A DNA stretch of 64,000 nucleotides. It comes from Ceratotherium simum simum (lineage: Eukaryota > Chordata > Mammalia > Perissodactyla > Rhinocerotidae). Under the pieces are notes generated by a model that saw only the letters and a program-made list of their open reading frames with translations, ran no database searches and was not told the DNA's origin. Shown here one piece after another: positions 25,344-38,169 of the stretch. The position numbers were made by a program, and so were the translations under genes. The stretch covers positions 8,260,081-8,324,080 of the forward strand of contig NW_004454160.1 of the NCBI RefSeq assembly GCF_000283155.1, given 5' to 3'. The stretch's first letter is position 1. The number at the start of each line of letters is the position of its first letter.

Positions 25344-25603
25344 GTTCTTTCTTTTTTTTTTCTTTCTTTTTTTGTGAGGAAGACTGGCCCTGAGCTAACC
25401 TCTGTCAATCTTCCTCTTTTTTGCTGAGGAACATTAGCCGTGAGCTAACATCTGTGCTCATCTTCCTCTGTTTTGTACGTGGGATGCCGCCACAGCAGGG
25501 CTTGATGAGTGGTGCATTGTCCGCGCCAGGGATCCCAACCTGCAAACCCCAGGCCGCCAAAGCCGAGCACGCGAACTTAACCACCACGCCACTGGGCCAG
25601 CCC
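25344..25603 (-). mobile_element. ERE-type SINE, 'gaggaagatgg' subtype
   Basis: Read on +, it contains two 'gaggaa-at-gccctgagctaac' tail modules, 'gggatgccgccacagcaggg', and the head ending CTGGGCCAGCCCC. The target-site duplication CAAGAAATT lies at 25335-25343 and 25604-25612. Confidence 0.92.
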
Positions 25604-26887
25604 CAAGAAATTATTATTTCTTATTTTACGTAAAACTGTTTTTAGTATTGTGCTGCCAAGAAAGCAGACTGTACTTGGAGGCTTTTCTAAGTGCAAGGGG
25701 AATTTTAAAAATAAATTGATACATAAAAGGTAAAATCTGCTCTGGTTGATCAGAAATTGAAGCCTGTAGGATGTTATGAGTCTCATCCACTAGAGAAGAT
25801 ACTAGCTCTTTAGCAGCAGGCTTATATTTCATTGGCCAAACTACCTATGTTATAGCAGCATATATAAAAGATAAGAAGGAAACAGGCACTCAATTGAGAT
25901 TCTGAGTGGCATAACAGGAGTAAAGGGAGAAAACCGGAAGTGGTGTTGAATTCTATGACCTGAACTTAGAGCACAGTGAGGCCGAGGCCTTTGCCTTTGC
26001 CTTTGCGTTACATTGTACTGTGGCCTAGGTGGAAAAGTTGAGATGTGAAAGGCTTGTCTCTTGAGGTGCTATACAGGAAAGGAGTTTTCCTGTGGCAAAT
26101 GCCCTCTCTAGCCTCCCTTCCCTCTCCTTTCAATATAAGATGATTTTCTCTTTGCTCCTGAGGCTGTTAAGTAGTATTATGTTTTCTTTCAGTTTATTCA
26201 TATAGCAGTTCTGTTTACTTTCTTTCTGGGAACTGTCTTTAGTCTCCCCGCTAATACACATCCATGTGGACTCTTTGCATTCAGCCTGCCTGTCCAATCT
26301 CATAGAATGTGCACTGAGAAAACTAATTGCAGAGATAAATTGGTTCTTGGTGTGCATGACTGATCAAGAGCAAAGTACCTTAATTTCCAGATGCCTTCAG
26401 AGAGATTTTTCTTGAACCTCTGCTTTTAAGAGGAAGATTATAAAGCATTATCATTACTTCAGGTCAGAATTATATTGCTTTTGGTCAAAAGCTGTTGTAA
26501 GATTTACAAAGTAATAAGAAACAAAGTAATCTAAAGATAAATTGTAAAGATCAAAGCAATTCAAAATTAAAGTGATTGAGTATAAGCATAGGTATGGTTT
26601 TAGAGTTATAAAAGAAATCATCAGACCATACATCATTATGTCTTTTTAACTATAAGTAGCTATAGAGCTACTTTGGAAGTAGCTTTAATTTTTTATATTT
26701 TTAGTGCAAAGCAAGAGACTTGAGTAGTTATTTGAGTATATTGTCCATAGTTGAATACTAGTTACAATTGTCCCAAGCAATTTCTGATTTATTCCGGATA
26801 TAACAATAAGATGATTTGGAGTTAATATGGAAGGTCCTGTAGCACATACTAGGTGCTAGCCTTGGTTTATGTCTTCAACTGTATTTT

Positions 26888-27104
26888 TTTTTTAATTTTT
26901 TATTTATTTACTTATTTATTTTTTTCCCCCAAAGCCCCAGTAGATAGTTGTATGTCATAGTTGCACATCCTTCTAGTGGCTGTATGTGGGACGCGGCCTC
27001 AGCATGGCCGGAGAAGCGGTGCATCCGTGCACGCCTGGGATCCGAACCCCGGGCTGCCAGCAGCGGAGCGCACACACTTAACCGCTAAGCCACGGGGCCG
27101 GCCC
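26888..27104 (-). mobile_element. ERE-type SINE, short form
   Basis: This is a complete short-form copy with a 13-bp target-site duplication TCAACTGTATTTT at 26875-26887 and 27105-27117. Confidence 0.95.
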
Positions 27105-27659
27105 TCAACTGTATTTTATTTGCTGATAATTTCCAAATCTGTATCTTTTAACTCTGGCTTCCTTCCTCCTTAACAGACTTGCATTTCCATCTAGTCGTGG
27201 AAAGGTTTACCTGGATATCTAATAGGTACCTCAGACACTTTAATGTGTTTCCAACTTTAATGTGTTTCTCTTCTCCAACTAGCCTCTCCTTCCTTATTTC
27301 TATACTTTGATTTATAGCTTCATTATCCTCTTCTCTTCATTAACCTTTACTTCTGCCCTTTCTAAATTACCAACTCATTATAATCTTTGAAATGTCTTTC
27401 AGATCTAGCCATCTACTCCATCCCCACTGTCACTGACCATTTTGTACCTTCAGTACCTATTCTTTAAAAAATTATTATTGTTATTATGGTAAAAGTAATG
27501 AGTGCTTTTTTAAAAAATTCGGACCATTTAGAAGTCTATAATGTAAAAAAATCTCTATTTTTTCCTCTTCCAATTCTACTTCTCTCAAGTAACCACTGTT
27601 TTTGTTTGGTGTATATATTTCCAGACATTTTCTGTGCATTTTTAAACATACAGATATAG

Positions 27660-28285
27660 AAATAGTCTCAAATACTTTACCATCTCTTGCTTGGACTATT
27701 AAAACAGGTTCCTCACTGGGCTCCTTACCATCAACCCCTCTCCACCTTGGCCATTGCCAGAGTTGTCTACCTAAATAGCAGATCTTCTCTGCTTAAAGAG
27801 CTCTGCTTGTTGCCTATCACCTATAGGATAATGACCAACCCCTTAGTATTGCATATATAGAAGCCCCTCACTGTCTGGGCCCATTATCTGTCTCCAACCT
27901 TGTTCCTTGCTATTTCTGCCTTGCTCCTTATTTCAGTGCTACTATTCCCTGGATTGGTCATGTCTCATCATGTCTCCCTACCTTTGTACATATGCTCAAT
28001 CTCTGCTCCACCTGGCATTCTTCAAGACCCTGTTCATCTGTTGCCTCCTGTATAGAGGTTTTTTCCCCACTTTTCTCAAGCAGAGATTATGGCTCTCTCT
28101 TCTCTGTTTCTTCAGTACCTTAATCATATCTTTTATTTGTTTATTTTTTTGGTTTGTTTATATGTGTCTCCCTTAGTTCCCTGTGAGCTTTTTGAAAAGC
28201 AGAACTCGTGTCTTACCCAGCATTTTATGTCTGATGCTCTGCCTAGCACATAACAGGCATTCAGTAAATGTTTGGTAATTGGACA
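27660..28285 (+). repeat. L2 LINE 3' end
   Basis: This is an extended L2 match in sense orientation: 'ttgcctatcacctataggat', 'gcccctcactgtctgggccc', 'ttcttcaagaccctgttcat' and the terminal 'cacataacaggcattcagta' with 'aatgtttggtaattg'. It is one of the longest L2 relics in the window. Confidence 0.85.
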
Positions 28286-28518
28286 TGTCTTTAATTTAGA
28301 TCTGCATTGCTGTAAAGGCCTATCTAAGTTAAAGAAAGTAAAATTTTAGACCCCATCATTTTTTGGAATTTTTAAGCCATTTAATATTTTTATGAGTTTT
28401 GCTTAATGATATCGATTTTGGCCTCTTAGGAGGCCAAATTCCAGCAGGACTCTATTTTTTAACTTGTAAAATAACTCAGCTGTTAATGAAATATTATACA
28501 ACAATTAAAAATAGTGAG

Positions 28519-28839
28519 GGGGCCGGCCCCGTGGCTTAGCAGTTAAGTGCGTGCGCTCCGCTACTGGCGGCCCGGGTTCAGATCTGGGGCGCGCACCAAG
28601 GCACTGCTTGTCCGGCCATGCTGAGGCGGCGTTCCACATACAGCAACTAGAAGGATGTGCGACTATGACATACAACTGTCTACTGGGGGGTGCTTTGGGG
28701 AGAAAAAGGTGAAAAAAGGAGGAGGATTGGCAATAGATGTTAGCTCAGAGCTGGTCTTCCTCAGCAAAAAGAGGAGGATTGGCATAGATGTTAGCTCAGG
28801 GCTGATCTTCCTCACCAAAAAATAAATAAATAAATAAAT
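28519..28839 (+). mobile_element. ERE-type SINE, long form with (AAAT)n tail
   Basis: It has a full head, body and both tail modules; the tail is an AAAT repeat at about 28820-28839. The target-site duplication AATAGTGAG lies at 28510-28518 and 28840-28848. It carries a small insertion (extra G-run and a repeated A/G tract) near 28686-28715. Confidence 0.94.
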
Positions 28840-29985
28840 AATAGTGAGTTAGAGCTATATAGAGACAAGAAGAGATGTACAGATATATTGTGAAGTAAAA
28901 GTGAGTTGTATAATGGCTTGATCCTATTTTTAAGAAAAATAGAGTCAGTATGTTATGCTTAAAAAAAGAAATCCAGACAAACACAAATCAGATTATCTTT
29001 ATTCTTTTATTCTTCAATCTTGTAATATGTTATTTTCTACTATGTAACTCTGCAATGTTTGCATGTTTGTACACTGAGCATGTACTTGCATAAGCAGAAA
29101 AAGAGAACAAAACAAAACAAACCACCCCTCAGTTTTTAACCTTTCATATTCTTCGTAGAAAAGTAAAGTCTGCACAGCAGAACTTTTTTGGTTTTGGTTT
29201 CCCCAGAGAGTTAGAAAATATTTTTAAGTAAAAACTGAAATATGAGTTTGAAGACATTTTAGCTATATATATCAGATCAAGTCAGTTAATAAGTATTTTA
29301 CTGCCTACTGTGGGTAGTATAATATGCAATGTGCTGTAATATTGAAGGATATGGTTTCTATTGTGCAGTAACTTATAGCTTATGCTGGATAGCAGAAATT
29401 CATGAGTAGCAGTTTGTGAAGGAGATAAAATAATAATCATATAATTATCTATTTTAAATACATTTTCGTTAACTGGAAATTTTCTCTTAAATTTTGAGAG
29501 TGAAATTTTATTTCAATGTCTTATTAGAAACTCAAAAATAAGAATGGCTTTGCTTTAAAGCAAATTGAAAAAGATCTTTGCTGGTAGGTATGACACGATA
29601 ATAAAAACTAAGGTAGCATAAGGAAAAATTTTTTTAATCATTAAATAGCAAAGATTTTTTAATGTAAAATCCTGAAGTATTATTTCCTAAGTGTGCTATG
29701 TGTTTGATTACTATCTGAATTGTCACTTAGATTATTAAACAGTGAAAATATAGATACATAGTTGCTGTTCAAAAAGTATTTTATTGACATAGTAAGTTGA
29801 TATTTTTTATAAGTTTTACTGAATAATTTTTAACTGAATATCTTTGCTTACCATTTGCTAAGTGGCTACCAAGATAGGGTTTAGTTTAAAGCTTCAGGGT
29901 TCTAAAAATCACTGAAAATAATTAGAGATATTTTGTCTCTATCTGTAAAATGAAGCAGAATTTTAATAGGAAGGACTTGGTTTAA

Positions 29986-30050
29986 GTATTAAACAATTTT
30001 CTTCTGAAAATAAGAAAAATTGTATTAAACAATTTTCTTCTGAAAATAAG
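29986..30050 (+). repeat. Direct duplication, 2 x 29 bp
   Basis: Two identical 29-bp copies lie at 29986-30014 and 30022-30050, separated by 7 bp, giving a 36-bp period. Each starts GTATTAAACAATTTTC and ends GAAAATAAG. The surrounding sequence is single copy. Confidence 0.95.
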
Positions 30051-31019
30051 ATACTGTTTTTATGATGGAGATTCCACTGTGATTGCCACATTTTCTTTGC
30101 TTCCTACTGAAGAAGCTCTTAGTGCACTTGCAAAGAGCATAAGGAGTCATGTCAGAGGTCAGCTATTTGAGTCCATTTTCCCACAGCCGCCTGGTGCGAG
30201 TGATCTTTTACTGTGTTTTAAAAAAATGGGCAAGGATTAGAGAGGATTAGAAAGAATATTATCCTCCTGAATATAGGCCCAAGGCACTAAAGGGAGAGAA
30301 CCCAACCAGGCAGCAAATGGGCTTTGCTTGACCAGGACACAACCTCTGCTGCATTCCTTTAAGAAACTGAATGGGAAATGTTAAGTCCCCAAACTGGATT
30401 AGTAAATAATCTCATAGCTTGTGACATCTGCTAAAATAAATTGATGAGCAGATCGCATTCTTACACTTTGAGGAAAGAGCCAGAGACATCAAGACTAAGA
30501 GTAATTAATCTCTTTTATCTTTTTTTTTTAATTTCAGCCTTATTGGGGTATAGGAGTAAGAATAATTAAAGATGGGCATTAAGCACAGTAAATGTTGGAA
30601 AGGCATATTTCATAAACAAAAAAGAAAATTATTTTAGATGTATTAATACAATGAGTATATATATATTGATTAATAACCTAAGGCTTAAATTTTGAAACTA
30701 CAGCTTTTTGTTTTTAAGATTCTTCCTGCTTGTAGCAGTTTTACAAATTCAACTCTTTAATTTATGTTGTTTATCTCAGTTTGTGTAACAACCTGAGGAA
30801 CTTGGAATTTGAAATGTGAAAATATATCTTTTGAGACACCTCTGGAATGTTTGTCTTTTTTATATTTTATTACAGAAGTTAATGTTGTTTGGATCTTATG
30901 ACTCATAATTTGGTATCAAATTATTTAGAACCAAAGAGATTGTTTCACACTTATTTTAGTAGGGGAAGTGTACTCTAGTCTCAGTCTTTGGAGTAAGTAT
31001 TTAGCTAACTAAATATTTT

Positions 31020-31278
31020 GTTTGTTTGTTTTTTGTTGTTGTTGTTGTTTTGTGAGGAAGATTAGCCCTGAGCTAACGTCTGTGGCCAATCTATTTTTGC
31101 TGAGGAAGATTGGCCTTGGGCTAACATCCTTGCCCATCTTCCTCTACTTTATATGGGATGCCACCACAGCATGACTTGACAAGCTGTGTGTTGGTCCGCG
31201 CCCCGCATCTGAACCCGTGAACCCCGGGCCACTGAAGCGGAGTGTGCGAACATAACTGCTATGCCACCGGGCAGGCCC
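31020..31278 (-). mobile_element. ERE-type SINE, 'gaggaagatgg' subtype
   Basis: It has a GTT-rich tail at the left, two 'gaggaagatt' modules, 'tgggatgccaccacagcatg' and the promoter head at the right. The target-site duplication CTAACTAAATATTTT (31005-31019) and CTAACCAAATATTTT (31279-31293) has one mismatch. Confidence 0.92.
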
Positions 31279-31732
31279 CTAACCAAATATTTTTTTAAAG
31301 ATTTTGTTTTAAGTTGACCATTTTAATAGTAAAGATCATGTACAAGTGGTTAATTTTGCATCTTTCTTCATATAATTAGTACATTTTGTAATAACTGATT
31401 ATACAGCTTTTGTTATGGATTGCAATATTAAGGCAAGTATTTTCTTCAAGAGTTTAAGATAGAATTTAATTTCATTTGTGAATAAGAATTGATAGGCTCT
31501 AACTTCTTCAACAGGGATACTCACTAATCCCTTAAATGTATCTTGCACTATGCTCTCTTGGCTCAGTGTCTTGGTTGAAGTTGGCCTTGTACTTTGAATA
31601 TGTTCTCCTATTCTTCTCCCCACACCACTCCCCAATCTGCTCATCCACATTCCACCCATCTTTATGTATCAGCTCAAATCCCAAATTCCAAGTGGTTTAT
31701 TTTCAGCCCCTAAGTCATAATTAATACCTCCT

Positions 31733-32312
31733 AAACATAGAGTTACCAAATGACCCAGAAATTCCACTCCTAGGTATATACGCAAGAGAGATGAAAAGAT
31801 GTTCACATAAAAACTTGTACATGAATGTTTATTACAGCATTATTAATAATAGTCAAAAGGTGAAAACAACCAAATGTCCATCAGATAATGAATGGATAAA
31901 CAAATGTGTTATATCCATACAATGGAATATTATTCAGCTACAAAAAGAATGAGGTACTGATATATGCTACAACATAGATGTACCTTGAAAACATTATGCT
32001 AAGTGAAAGAAACCAGTTACAAAAAACATGTATTATGTGATTCTGTTTGTGTGAAATATCCAGAATAGGCAAATCTATAGACAAAAAGTAGATTAGTGGT
32101 TGCTTAGGGCTTAGGAGGGATTGGGGAGTAGAGGGTGATAACTAAAGAGTATAGAGTTTCCTTTTGAGGTGATGAAGATGTTTTAAAATTGACTATGGTG
32201 ATAGTTGCACGTATTTGTGAATATACTAAAAACCATTGAGTTGTATAGTTTAAATGGGTGAATTGTAAAGTAAGTTGTATCTCAATAAAGCTGTTATAAA
32301 AAAACTAAAAAA
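31733..32312 (+). mobile_element. L1 3' end, 5' truncated, sense
   Basis: This is a short L1 3' fragment ending in 'tatctcaataaagctgtt' plus an A-rich tail. The target-site duplication AATTAATACCTCCT (31719-31732) and AATTAATACTTCCT (32313-32326) differs at one base. Confidence 0.9.
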
Positions 32313-32924
32313 AATTAATACTTCCTATCCATATTCCTATATACATTGTTTATACCTCTAATGAAGCACTCAGCACAGTCTATTTATAATTATTAACTTA
32401 AAAAATCTGTTATTCTCAGTACCTTAGACAGTTCCAGAGAATAGAGTGTTTTTTGGTGTTCCCTAACAAATATAGTGCACTCAGTAAATATTTATTTAAT
32501 TGAACTTCTTCATAATTAAGTTCCTTCATCTGTAAAATGGAAATAAGAGAAAAAAAGAATTGAATGTTACCACAAAGTGTTGTTCCAAAATTGTATTTTA
32601 TAATTTTTACACTTAATTCTTTTTTGGAAAAATAAATATTTGCTCTCACGTTATTTCCTCAGCTCAAGTTTTCATTTTGTATTTAGCAAGGTCACACCTA
32701 AGCCATTTATCACCTTATTTTTATCTATAGGAATATTCTAGTCTTTGGAATTTGCATATATAAGCATTTTATACACTTGTCAGTAGGACTCTCAAGTCAT
32801 TTCAACTAGCTTAATGTTTTTTAAATCAAATTGGCTTTATAAAATTTGAATCTGCATTTTCGTGGGTGTTTGAATAATTTAATCTTTCTTTTTTCTGTGG
32901 TGTGTCTGTGTGTTATTTTTCTAG

Positions 32925-33075
32925 TATTTACTAGAGATGAAAAGTCTAATTTTACCTCCAGAACACATTCTGAAACGGGGTGATAGTGAAGCAATTGCCT
33001 ATGCTTTCTTTCATCTTCAGCACTGGAAGCGAATAGAAGGTGCTCTTAATCTGTTACAGTGTACATGGGAAGGCA
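32925..33075 (+). CDS. ST7L: ST7L coding exon
   Basis: This 151-bp exon follows CTAG at 32921-32924 and starts in phase 0: [20 protein letters not shown], then [20 protein letters not shown], then [10 protein letters not shown]. It ends one base into a Thr codon before GTAAGT-like GTAAG at 33076. This is the family's most conserved block. [18 protein letters not shown] (Gln-His, Ile) is the ST7L form, where ST7 has Ala-His and Val as I remember it. It follows a 17.5 kb intron and is fully open. Confidence 0.97.
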
Positions 33076-33502
33076 GTAAGTACTCTTTCCAAATGTAATG
33101 CTAATCTCTCTGACTATTCATTGCATTCACAGGCAGTCGTTTTTAATGAGATTGTCTGAGTTTCCATAAGGATTTAGTGTTCAGATTGGTTTCAAAGTGA
33201 ACTCAATAGTGTTATATTTGGTTTATTGGTAGAAGAAATACTTTATGTATTTATATTGATGCTACATTTAGGAAAAGCAGAATGAGAAACTGTTACGGTA
33301 TTCTGCCATATGTTCATTTAAATTACATATTTGTAAGGAAAGAAAGTGAAAACTTAACATCCCTTGGTTGGTAAGCTTTTTAATGTGGTTGAGCTGTTGT
33401 TCTAATATTTTTTAAATTGGACTGTTGTTTTGTTTTGTTTTCAGATGTGTACAACGTGAAACTATTTTTCTCACAACTAATATCAATTCTATTCTTTTTT
33501 AA

Positions 33503-34545
33503 AATATTTTTTATTGTAGAAAAATGTACATAAAAATTACGATTTTAACCATTTTAAAATTTACAATTCAGTGGCATTATGTACATTCATGTTGTTGTGC
33601 AACTATCACCATTATCCATCCCCGGAACTTTTTCGTCATCCCAAACTGAAATTCTATACCCATTTATAATAACTTCCCATTCTTCCCTCCTCCCTAGCCC
33701 CTGGTAACCATTCTACTTTCTGTTTCTATGAGTTTGACTACCCTAAGCATCTCATATAGTGGAATCATACAATATTTTGTCCTTTTATATCTGGCTTATT
33801 TCACTTAGCATAATGTTGTAGCATGTGTCAGAATTTTATTCCTTTTTAAGGCTGTATAATATTCCATTGTATGTATATTTCACATTTTGTTTATCCATTC
33901 ATCTGTCAGTGGACATTTGGGTTGTTTCCACCTTTTGGCTATTGTGAATAATGCTGCTGTGAACATGGGTATACAAATATCTGTTCAAGTTCCTGCTTTC
34001 AATTCTTTTGGGTATATACCCAGAAATGGAATTTATAGATCATATAAATCTGTTTAATTTTTTGAGGAACCGCCATACTGTTTTCTATAGCAGCTGTGTC
34101 ATTTTACATTCCACCAGCAATGCTCAAGGGTTTCACTTTCTCTGTATCCTCGCCAACACTTGTTATTTTCTGTTTTTTTTTGATAATAGCCGTCCTAATG
34201 GGTGTGAAGTGGTATCTCATTGTGTTTTTTTTTTTTAATATAATTTTATTTATTTATTTTTTCTCCCAAAGTCCCAGTAGATAGTTGTATGTCATAGCTG
34301 CACATCCTTCTAGTTGCTTTATGTGGGACGCTGCCTCAGCATGGCTGGAGAAGTGGTGCGTCGGTGCGCGCCCGGGATCCGAACCCGGGCCGCCAGCAGC
34401 GGAGCGCGCGCACTTAACCGCTAAGCCACGGGGCCAGCCCTTCATTGTGGTTTTGATTTGCATTTCCCTAATAATAAGTGATGTTGAACATCTTTTTATA
34501 TGCTGATTGTCCATTTGTACATCTTCTTTGGAAAATTGGACTGCT
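33503..34545 (-). mobile_element. L1 3' end, antisense, split by an ERE
   Basis: The + strand shows the complement of an L1 3' end: 'tcacttagcataatgttgta', 'ggctattgtgaataatgctg', 'tgggtatatacccagaaatg'. The ERE at 34225-34441 interrupts it, and the L1 resumes at 'gtggttttgatttgcatttc'. Confidence 0.9.
34225..34441 (-). mobile_element. ERE-type SINE, short form, nested in L1
   Basis: This is a complete short-form ERE. The target-site duplication TCATTGTG lies at 34217-34224 and 34442-34449 and is part of the interrupted L1 sequence, which confirms the nesting order. Confidence 0.93.
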
Positions 34546-34977
34546 TTTCAGTTTACTACCAGATCTCTTATTTGTAACTTCTTAAAATCACTAAGAAAAT
34601 GAAGAAGCTTAATCAAAATATTTTATCAGGTGAATCCTTATAATAATTCTCTTGGGAAGTATACCTCTGCTATCAAAAATTCAAAAATAAATTCAGTGCT
34701 CATTCACTAAAATTGGTTGATCCCGTCAGTTCCTAAACTTTGTACTGAGGCACCTTGGGGCAATGCAGCAAATTTACAAGAGTGCCACAGCATATTTTAA
34801 ATTTTCAGTAGAACACAGCAATACTCAACATTTGTCAGACACCATTCAAACTCTTAGCTCTAGAGAGTTTATGGTTTCACCATTATGTGGCTCTCCATTC
34901 TCTGTTTCTTTCAATGTTGTCATAGCTTCGCAAAGCTGGGTTTTTGTTAATTGCTGTGATTAAAAGAAGTACCACAC

Positions 34978-35219
34978 GGGCCAGCCCGGTGGTGCAAGCG
35001 GTTGGGTGTGCACACTCAGCTGCGGTGGCCTGGGTTTTGCCGGTTCGGATCCTGGGCGCGGACTGATGCGCTGCTTGGCAGGCCATGCTGTGGTGGCGTC
35101 CCATGTAAAGTGGAGGAAGATGGGCACAGATGTTGGCTCAGGGCCAGTCTTCCTCAGCAAAAAAAGAGGAGGATTGGCACATGTTAGCACAGGGCTGATC
35201 TTCCTCACAAAAAAACAAA
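34978..35219 (+). mobile_element. ERE-type SINE, 'gaggaagatgg' subtype
   Basis: It has a head GGGCCAGCCCGGTGGTGCAA, body and tail modules. A perfect 16-bp target-site duplication AAAAGAAGTACCACAC lies at 34962-34977 and 35220-35235. Confidence 0.95.
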
Positions 35220-35674
35220 AAAAGAAGTACCACACAAAAATCATTGTGGAACAGGAAATGAGGATGGTGGTGTTCAATCTGATTCAAGGTTTGAGAAGTT
35301 ATACAGTGCCCAACAGGCTCATACATTGCATTAGTAAGAAATGATGGTTATTTAAAAATGAAATAATTACTTTTTCTATTAATTTATGTCTATTTTTTTT
35401 CTAATCACTGCTAGGTTGTTAGAACATAAACTTTTAAAATTGTTTGGACCCACTACTTAATAAGTGGAATTGTTAGATATTTCTTTCAGCCTAGGGGTGT
35501 CATAAAAAATTACTGAGACACAAAGGGCACCATGTATCCTTGAGCCAAGAAAATTTGGAAACCTCTACGTTAACCATTTGCTGAGGGTCAGACACTGTGC
35601 TTGACACTGACGATATACAGATTAATGAAACTGAGACTACTAAAACTGAGGAGCTGAATGTCTGTGGGTAATTA

Positions 35675-35815
35675 GACCTTCTTTTGCTTTTTTCACTACT
35701 ATAAGCTCCTCAAAACCAGATACTGTATCTCATTCATCTTGTATGTGTCTTCAATCCTACTGTTCTGCTTGGCACACAGGAAGTTTTCAATAAGTCTATG
35801 ACTTATACTGTATTT
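35675..35815 (+). repeat. L2-like 3' end fragment
   Basis: It contains 'ctataagctcctcaaaacca', 'ctgcttggcacacaggaag' and 'ttttcaataagt', the degenerate terminal pattern of L2. Confidence 0.55.
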
Positions 35816-36227
35816 CATGAATAATCATCTTGATGAATGATTTCCTAGTGTTATCACTAATTTGCTCTGTGACTCTGAACAAATCACTGCTTTTTATTGT
35901 GGCAAAACAAAATTCATATTTTGGCCAAAGTCTGTTGTGTTTGCAATGAGGAGACTGAGGCAAGAAGGACCCAGCCAGTCTTATTATCCACTACTCCCTT
36001 TAGTTGTATTCCAGCCAGACCATTCACTGTTGTCTAAATAAATCTTATTCTTCCCCTTATTTCTTCTTTTGCTTTGTTTCTTTCATCTAAAATGTGTCTC
36101 TAAAAAAGAAAATAAAATTCTATGTGAAAACTTTATAAAAATATGTCTCCAAAATAGCTTTGATCTGTAGTATAGGATGAAAATGAGTCTGAATTAAATG
36201 CCAACATATGTATTTTTTTTTTCTCAG

Positions 36228-36320
36228 CTTTTAGAATGATTCCATACCCATTAGAGAAAGGCCATCTATTCTACCCTTATCCCAGCTGCACAGAGACCGC
36301 TGATAGAGAGCTATTACCTA
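36228..36320 (+). CDS. ST7L: ST7L coding exon
   Basis: This 93-bp exon completes the Thr codon and reads [20 protein letters not shown], then [10 protein letters not shown], ending one base into a Thr codon before GTAAGT at 36321. [15 protein letters not shown] is the ST7L version; ST7 has [15 protein letters not shown] from memory. The aromatic and proline-rich stretch lies just before the C-terminal hydrophobic segment in the next exon. It is intact. Confidence 0.96.
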
Positions 36321-36534
36321 GTAAGTAAATATTCTAGTTTTCTTGAACTTAGAGTTGTGAGATTATTTTTCGTAGTATTCTCCCAGTTTAGAAATGCCTT
36401 TTGTTGAAATTCAGGATGCTGTTTAAATACTACTTTAACCATTTCTTGGATGTTGTTACATAATTCAGTTCATTCCCAAATACTTTTTGGGTAAAACTTT
36501 GTGCTGGATGCAATGAAGGAAAAAAGATTAAAGA

Positions 36535-37735
36535 TATTAAAAAGAGCAGTCATCTTATAAACCTTAAAGAAGAAATAATACCAATCCTTCACAAATTCTT
36601 TTCAGAAAATAAAGAAGGAAGGAACACTCCCCAACTCATTCTGGGAGACCAATATTACCCTGATACCAAAACCAAAGACTTATAAGAAAAGGAAACTATA
36701 GAACAATATCCCTCATGAATATAGACACAACCATCTTCAACAAAATATTAGCAAACTGAATCCAGCAACATGTAAAAAGGATTATACTCCATGACCAAGT
36801 GAGTGAGATTCACCTCACAAATGCAAGGTTGGTTTAACAACTGAAAATGTAATGCACAATGTTAATAGAATAAAGGACAATAGATGCAGAAAAAGCATTT
36901 GACAAAAATCCAACACGCATTCATGATAAAAATTCTGAACAAACTAGGAAAAAAAGGGAACTTCCTCAACCTGATAAAGAATATCTATGAAAAATCCATA
37001 GCTAACACCAAACTTAATGGTGAAAGACTGAGTGCTTTCTCCCTAAGATCGGAAATAAGGCAAGGATGTCAGCTCTCATCACTTCTCTTCAGCATTGTGC
37101 TGGAGATTCTAGTCAGTGCAATCAAGCAAGGAAAAGAAATAAAAGGCATTCATATTGGAAAGGAAGAAGTAAAACTGTTTTTATTCACAGATGACATGAT
37201 CGTCTATGTAGGAAATCCGTATAAATACTATTAGAACTAGTAAGCAGTTTCAGCAAGGTTGCAGAATATAATATCAACATACAAAACTCAATGGCATATT
37301 TATATACCAGCAATGAACAATCTAAAAATGAAATTTAGAAAACATTCCAATCATATAGCATCAAAAAGAATAAACACCTTAGGAGTAAATTTAACAAAAG
37401 AAGTGTAAGACTTGTACACGAAAAACTACAAAATATTGCTGAGAGAAATTAAAATCTAAATAAATGGAGAGACATTCCATGTTTATGGGTTGGAATACCT
37501 AATGTTATTTCTATGGCATTTCTCTCCAAATTGATCTGTAGATTCAGTACAATCCCAGTCAAAATCCCAGCAAAGATTTTGCAAAAATTGACAAGCTGAT
37601 CCCAAAATTTATATGGAAAGGTAAAGGTTCCAGACTAGCTAAAACCGTCTTTACAGAGAAGAAAGAAATATGAGAGACCACATTTCTCAGTTTAAAAAAA
37701 CCAATGAAAGAGTCAAGAGGAGAACCAGAAATATG
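36535..37735 (+). mobile_element. L1 ORF2 internal fragment (reverse transcriptase)
   Basis: This internal ORF2 piece lacks both L1 ends. A 116-codon open stretch at 36884-37234 covers the RT core, including a [20 protein letters not shown] segment and a catalytic-type [12 protein letters not shown] motif with both aspartates kept. The family norm is FADDM, so Ala is replaced by Thr. Upstream and downstream parts carry stops, so no complete protein is possible. Confidence 0.88.
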
Positions 37736-38144
37736 TAGGGTTATGATTGCTGAGAGTGTTTCCATCTAATCCCTGCTGTCAGGAAGCCAGCTTCTCAAAA
37801 GAAGAGTATACTTTTTGTCTCAGCTGCCTTATTATCCACTCACTCTTTTTCTCTGTGGACTGGTAAGTTTCTCTTTAACTTTTCTTTTTATGATTTAACC
37901 AATGAGTAAGCATGCTGAAGGTTATAAACACTAGCACCATGTTTCTTTATATGATATAAACCTGTGCCATAGTTTTTACAGTTCTGGGGCCATTAGCACT
38001 GAAGTCTAAGAAGGAAAGTTGCAGTTTTACAACCATCAAATTTAATGAGCTGAAAGTTCAAACAGATAGATGAAAATTTAGAAGAGATTGTAGAAGTTGA
38101 GCAGGCTGATATTTTTCTCCCAGGGTCTTTTATTTTCCTCCATC

Positions 38145-38169
38145 GGTGGCTGATAAGGAGTCTGGAAGA
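38145..38169 (+). repeat. 25-bp dispersed repeat, copy 1
   Basis: This begins GGTGGCTGATAAGGAG and ends TCTGGAAGA. It is identical to 39960-39984. The flanks of the two copies do not match, and no known element was recognised. Confidence 0.9.

Larger units (their letters stand above)
15442..32924 (+). other. ST7L: Large ST7L intron (17.5 kb), repeat-rich
   Basis: It is bounded by GTGAGA and by AG at 32923-32924. It contains antisense L1 pieces (16600-18210, 22222-23043), sense L1 3' ends (19455-21090, 23590-24870, 31733-32312), six EREs, a MIR (18788-19026) and an L2 (27660-28285). The stretches 25110-25340, 25640-26870 and 28860-31000 show no repeat I can name apart from the short duplication at 29986-30050. 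None of the short open frames looks like an exon. Confidence 0.85.
33076..36227 (+). other. ST7L: ST7L intron with antisense L1 and two EREs
   Basis: It holds an antisense L1 3' end (33503-34545), split by an ERE (34225-34441), a second ERE (34978-35219) and an L2-like end (about 35675-35815). The remainder is unique. It ends with TTTTTCTCAG at 36218-36227. Confidence 0.85.
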
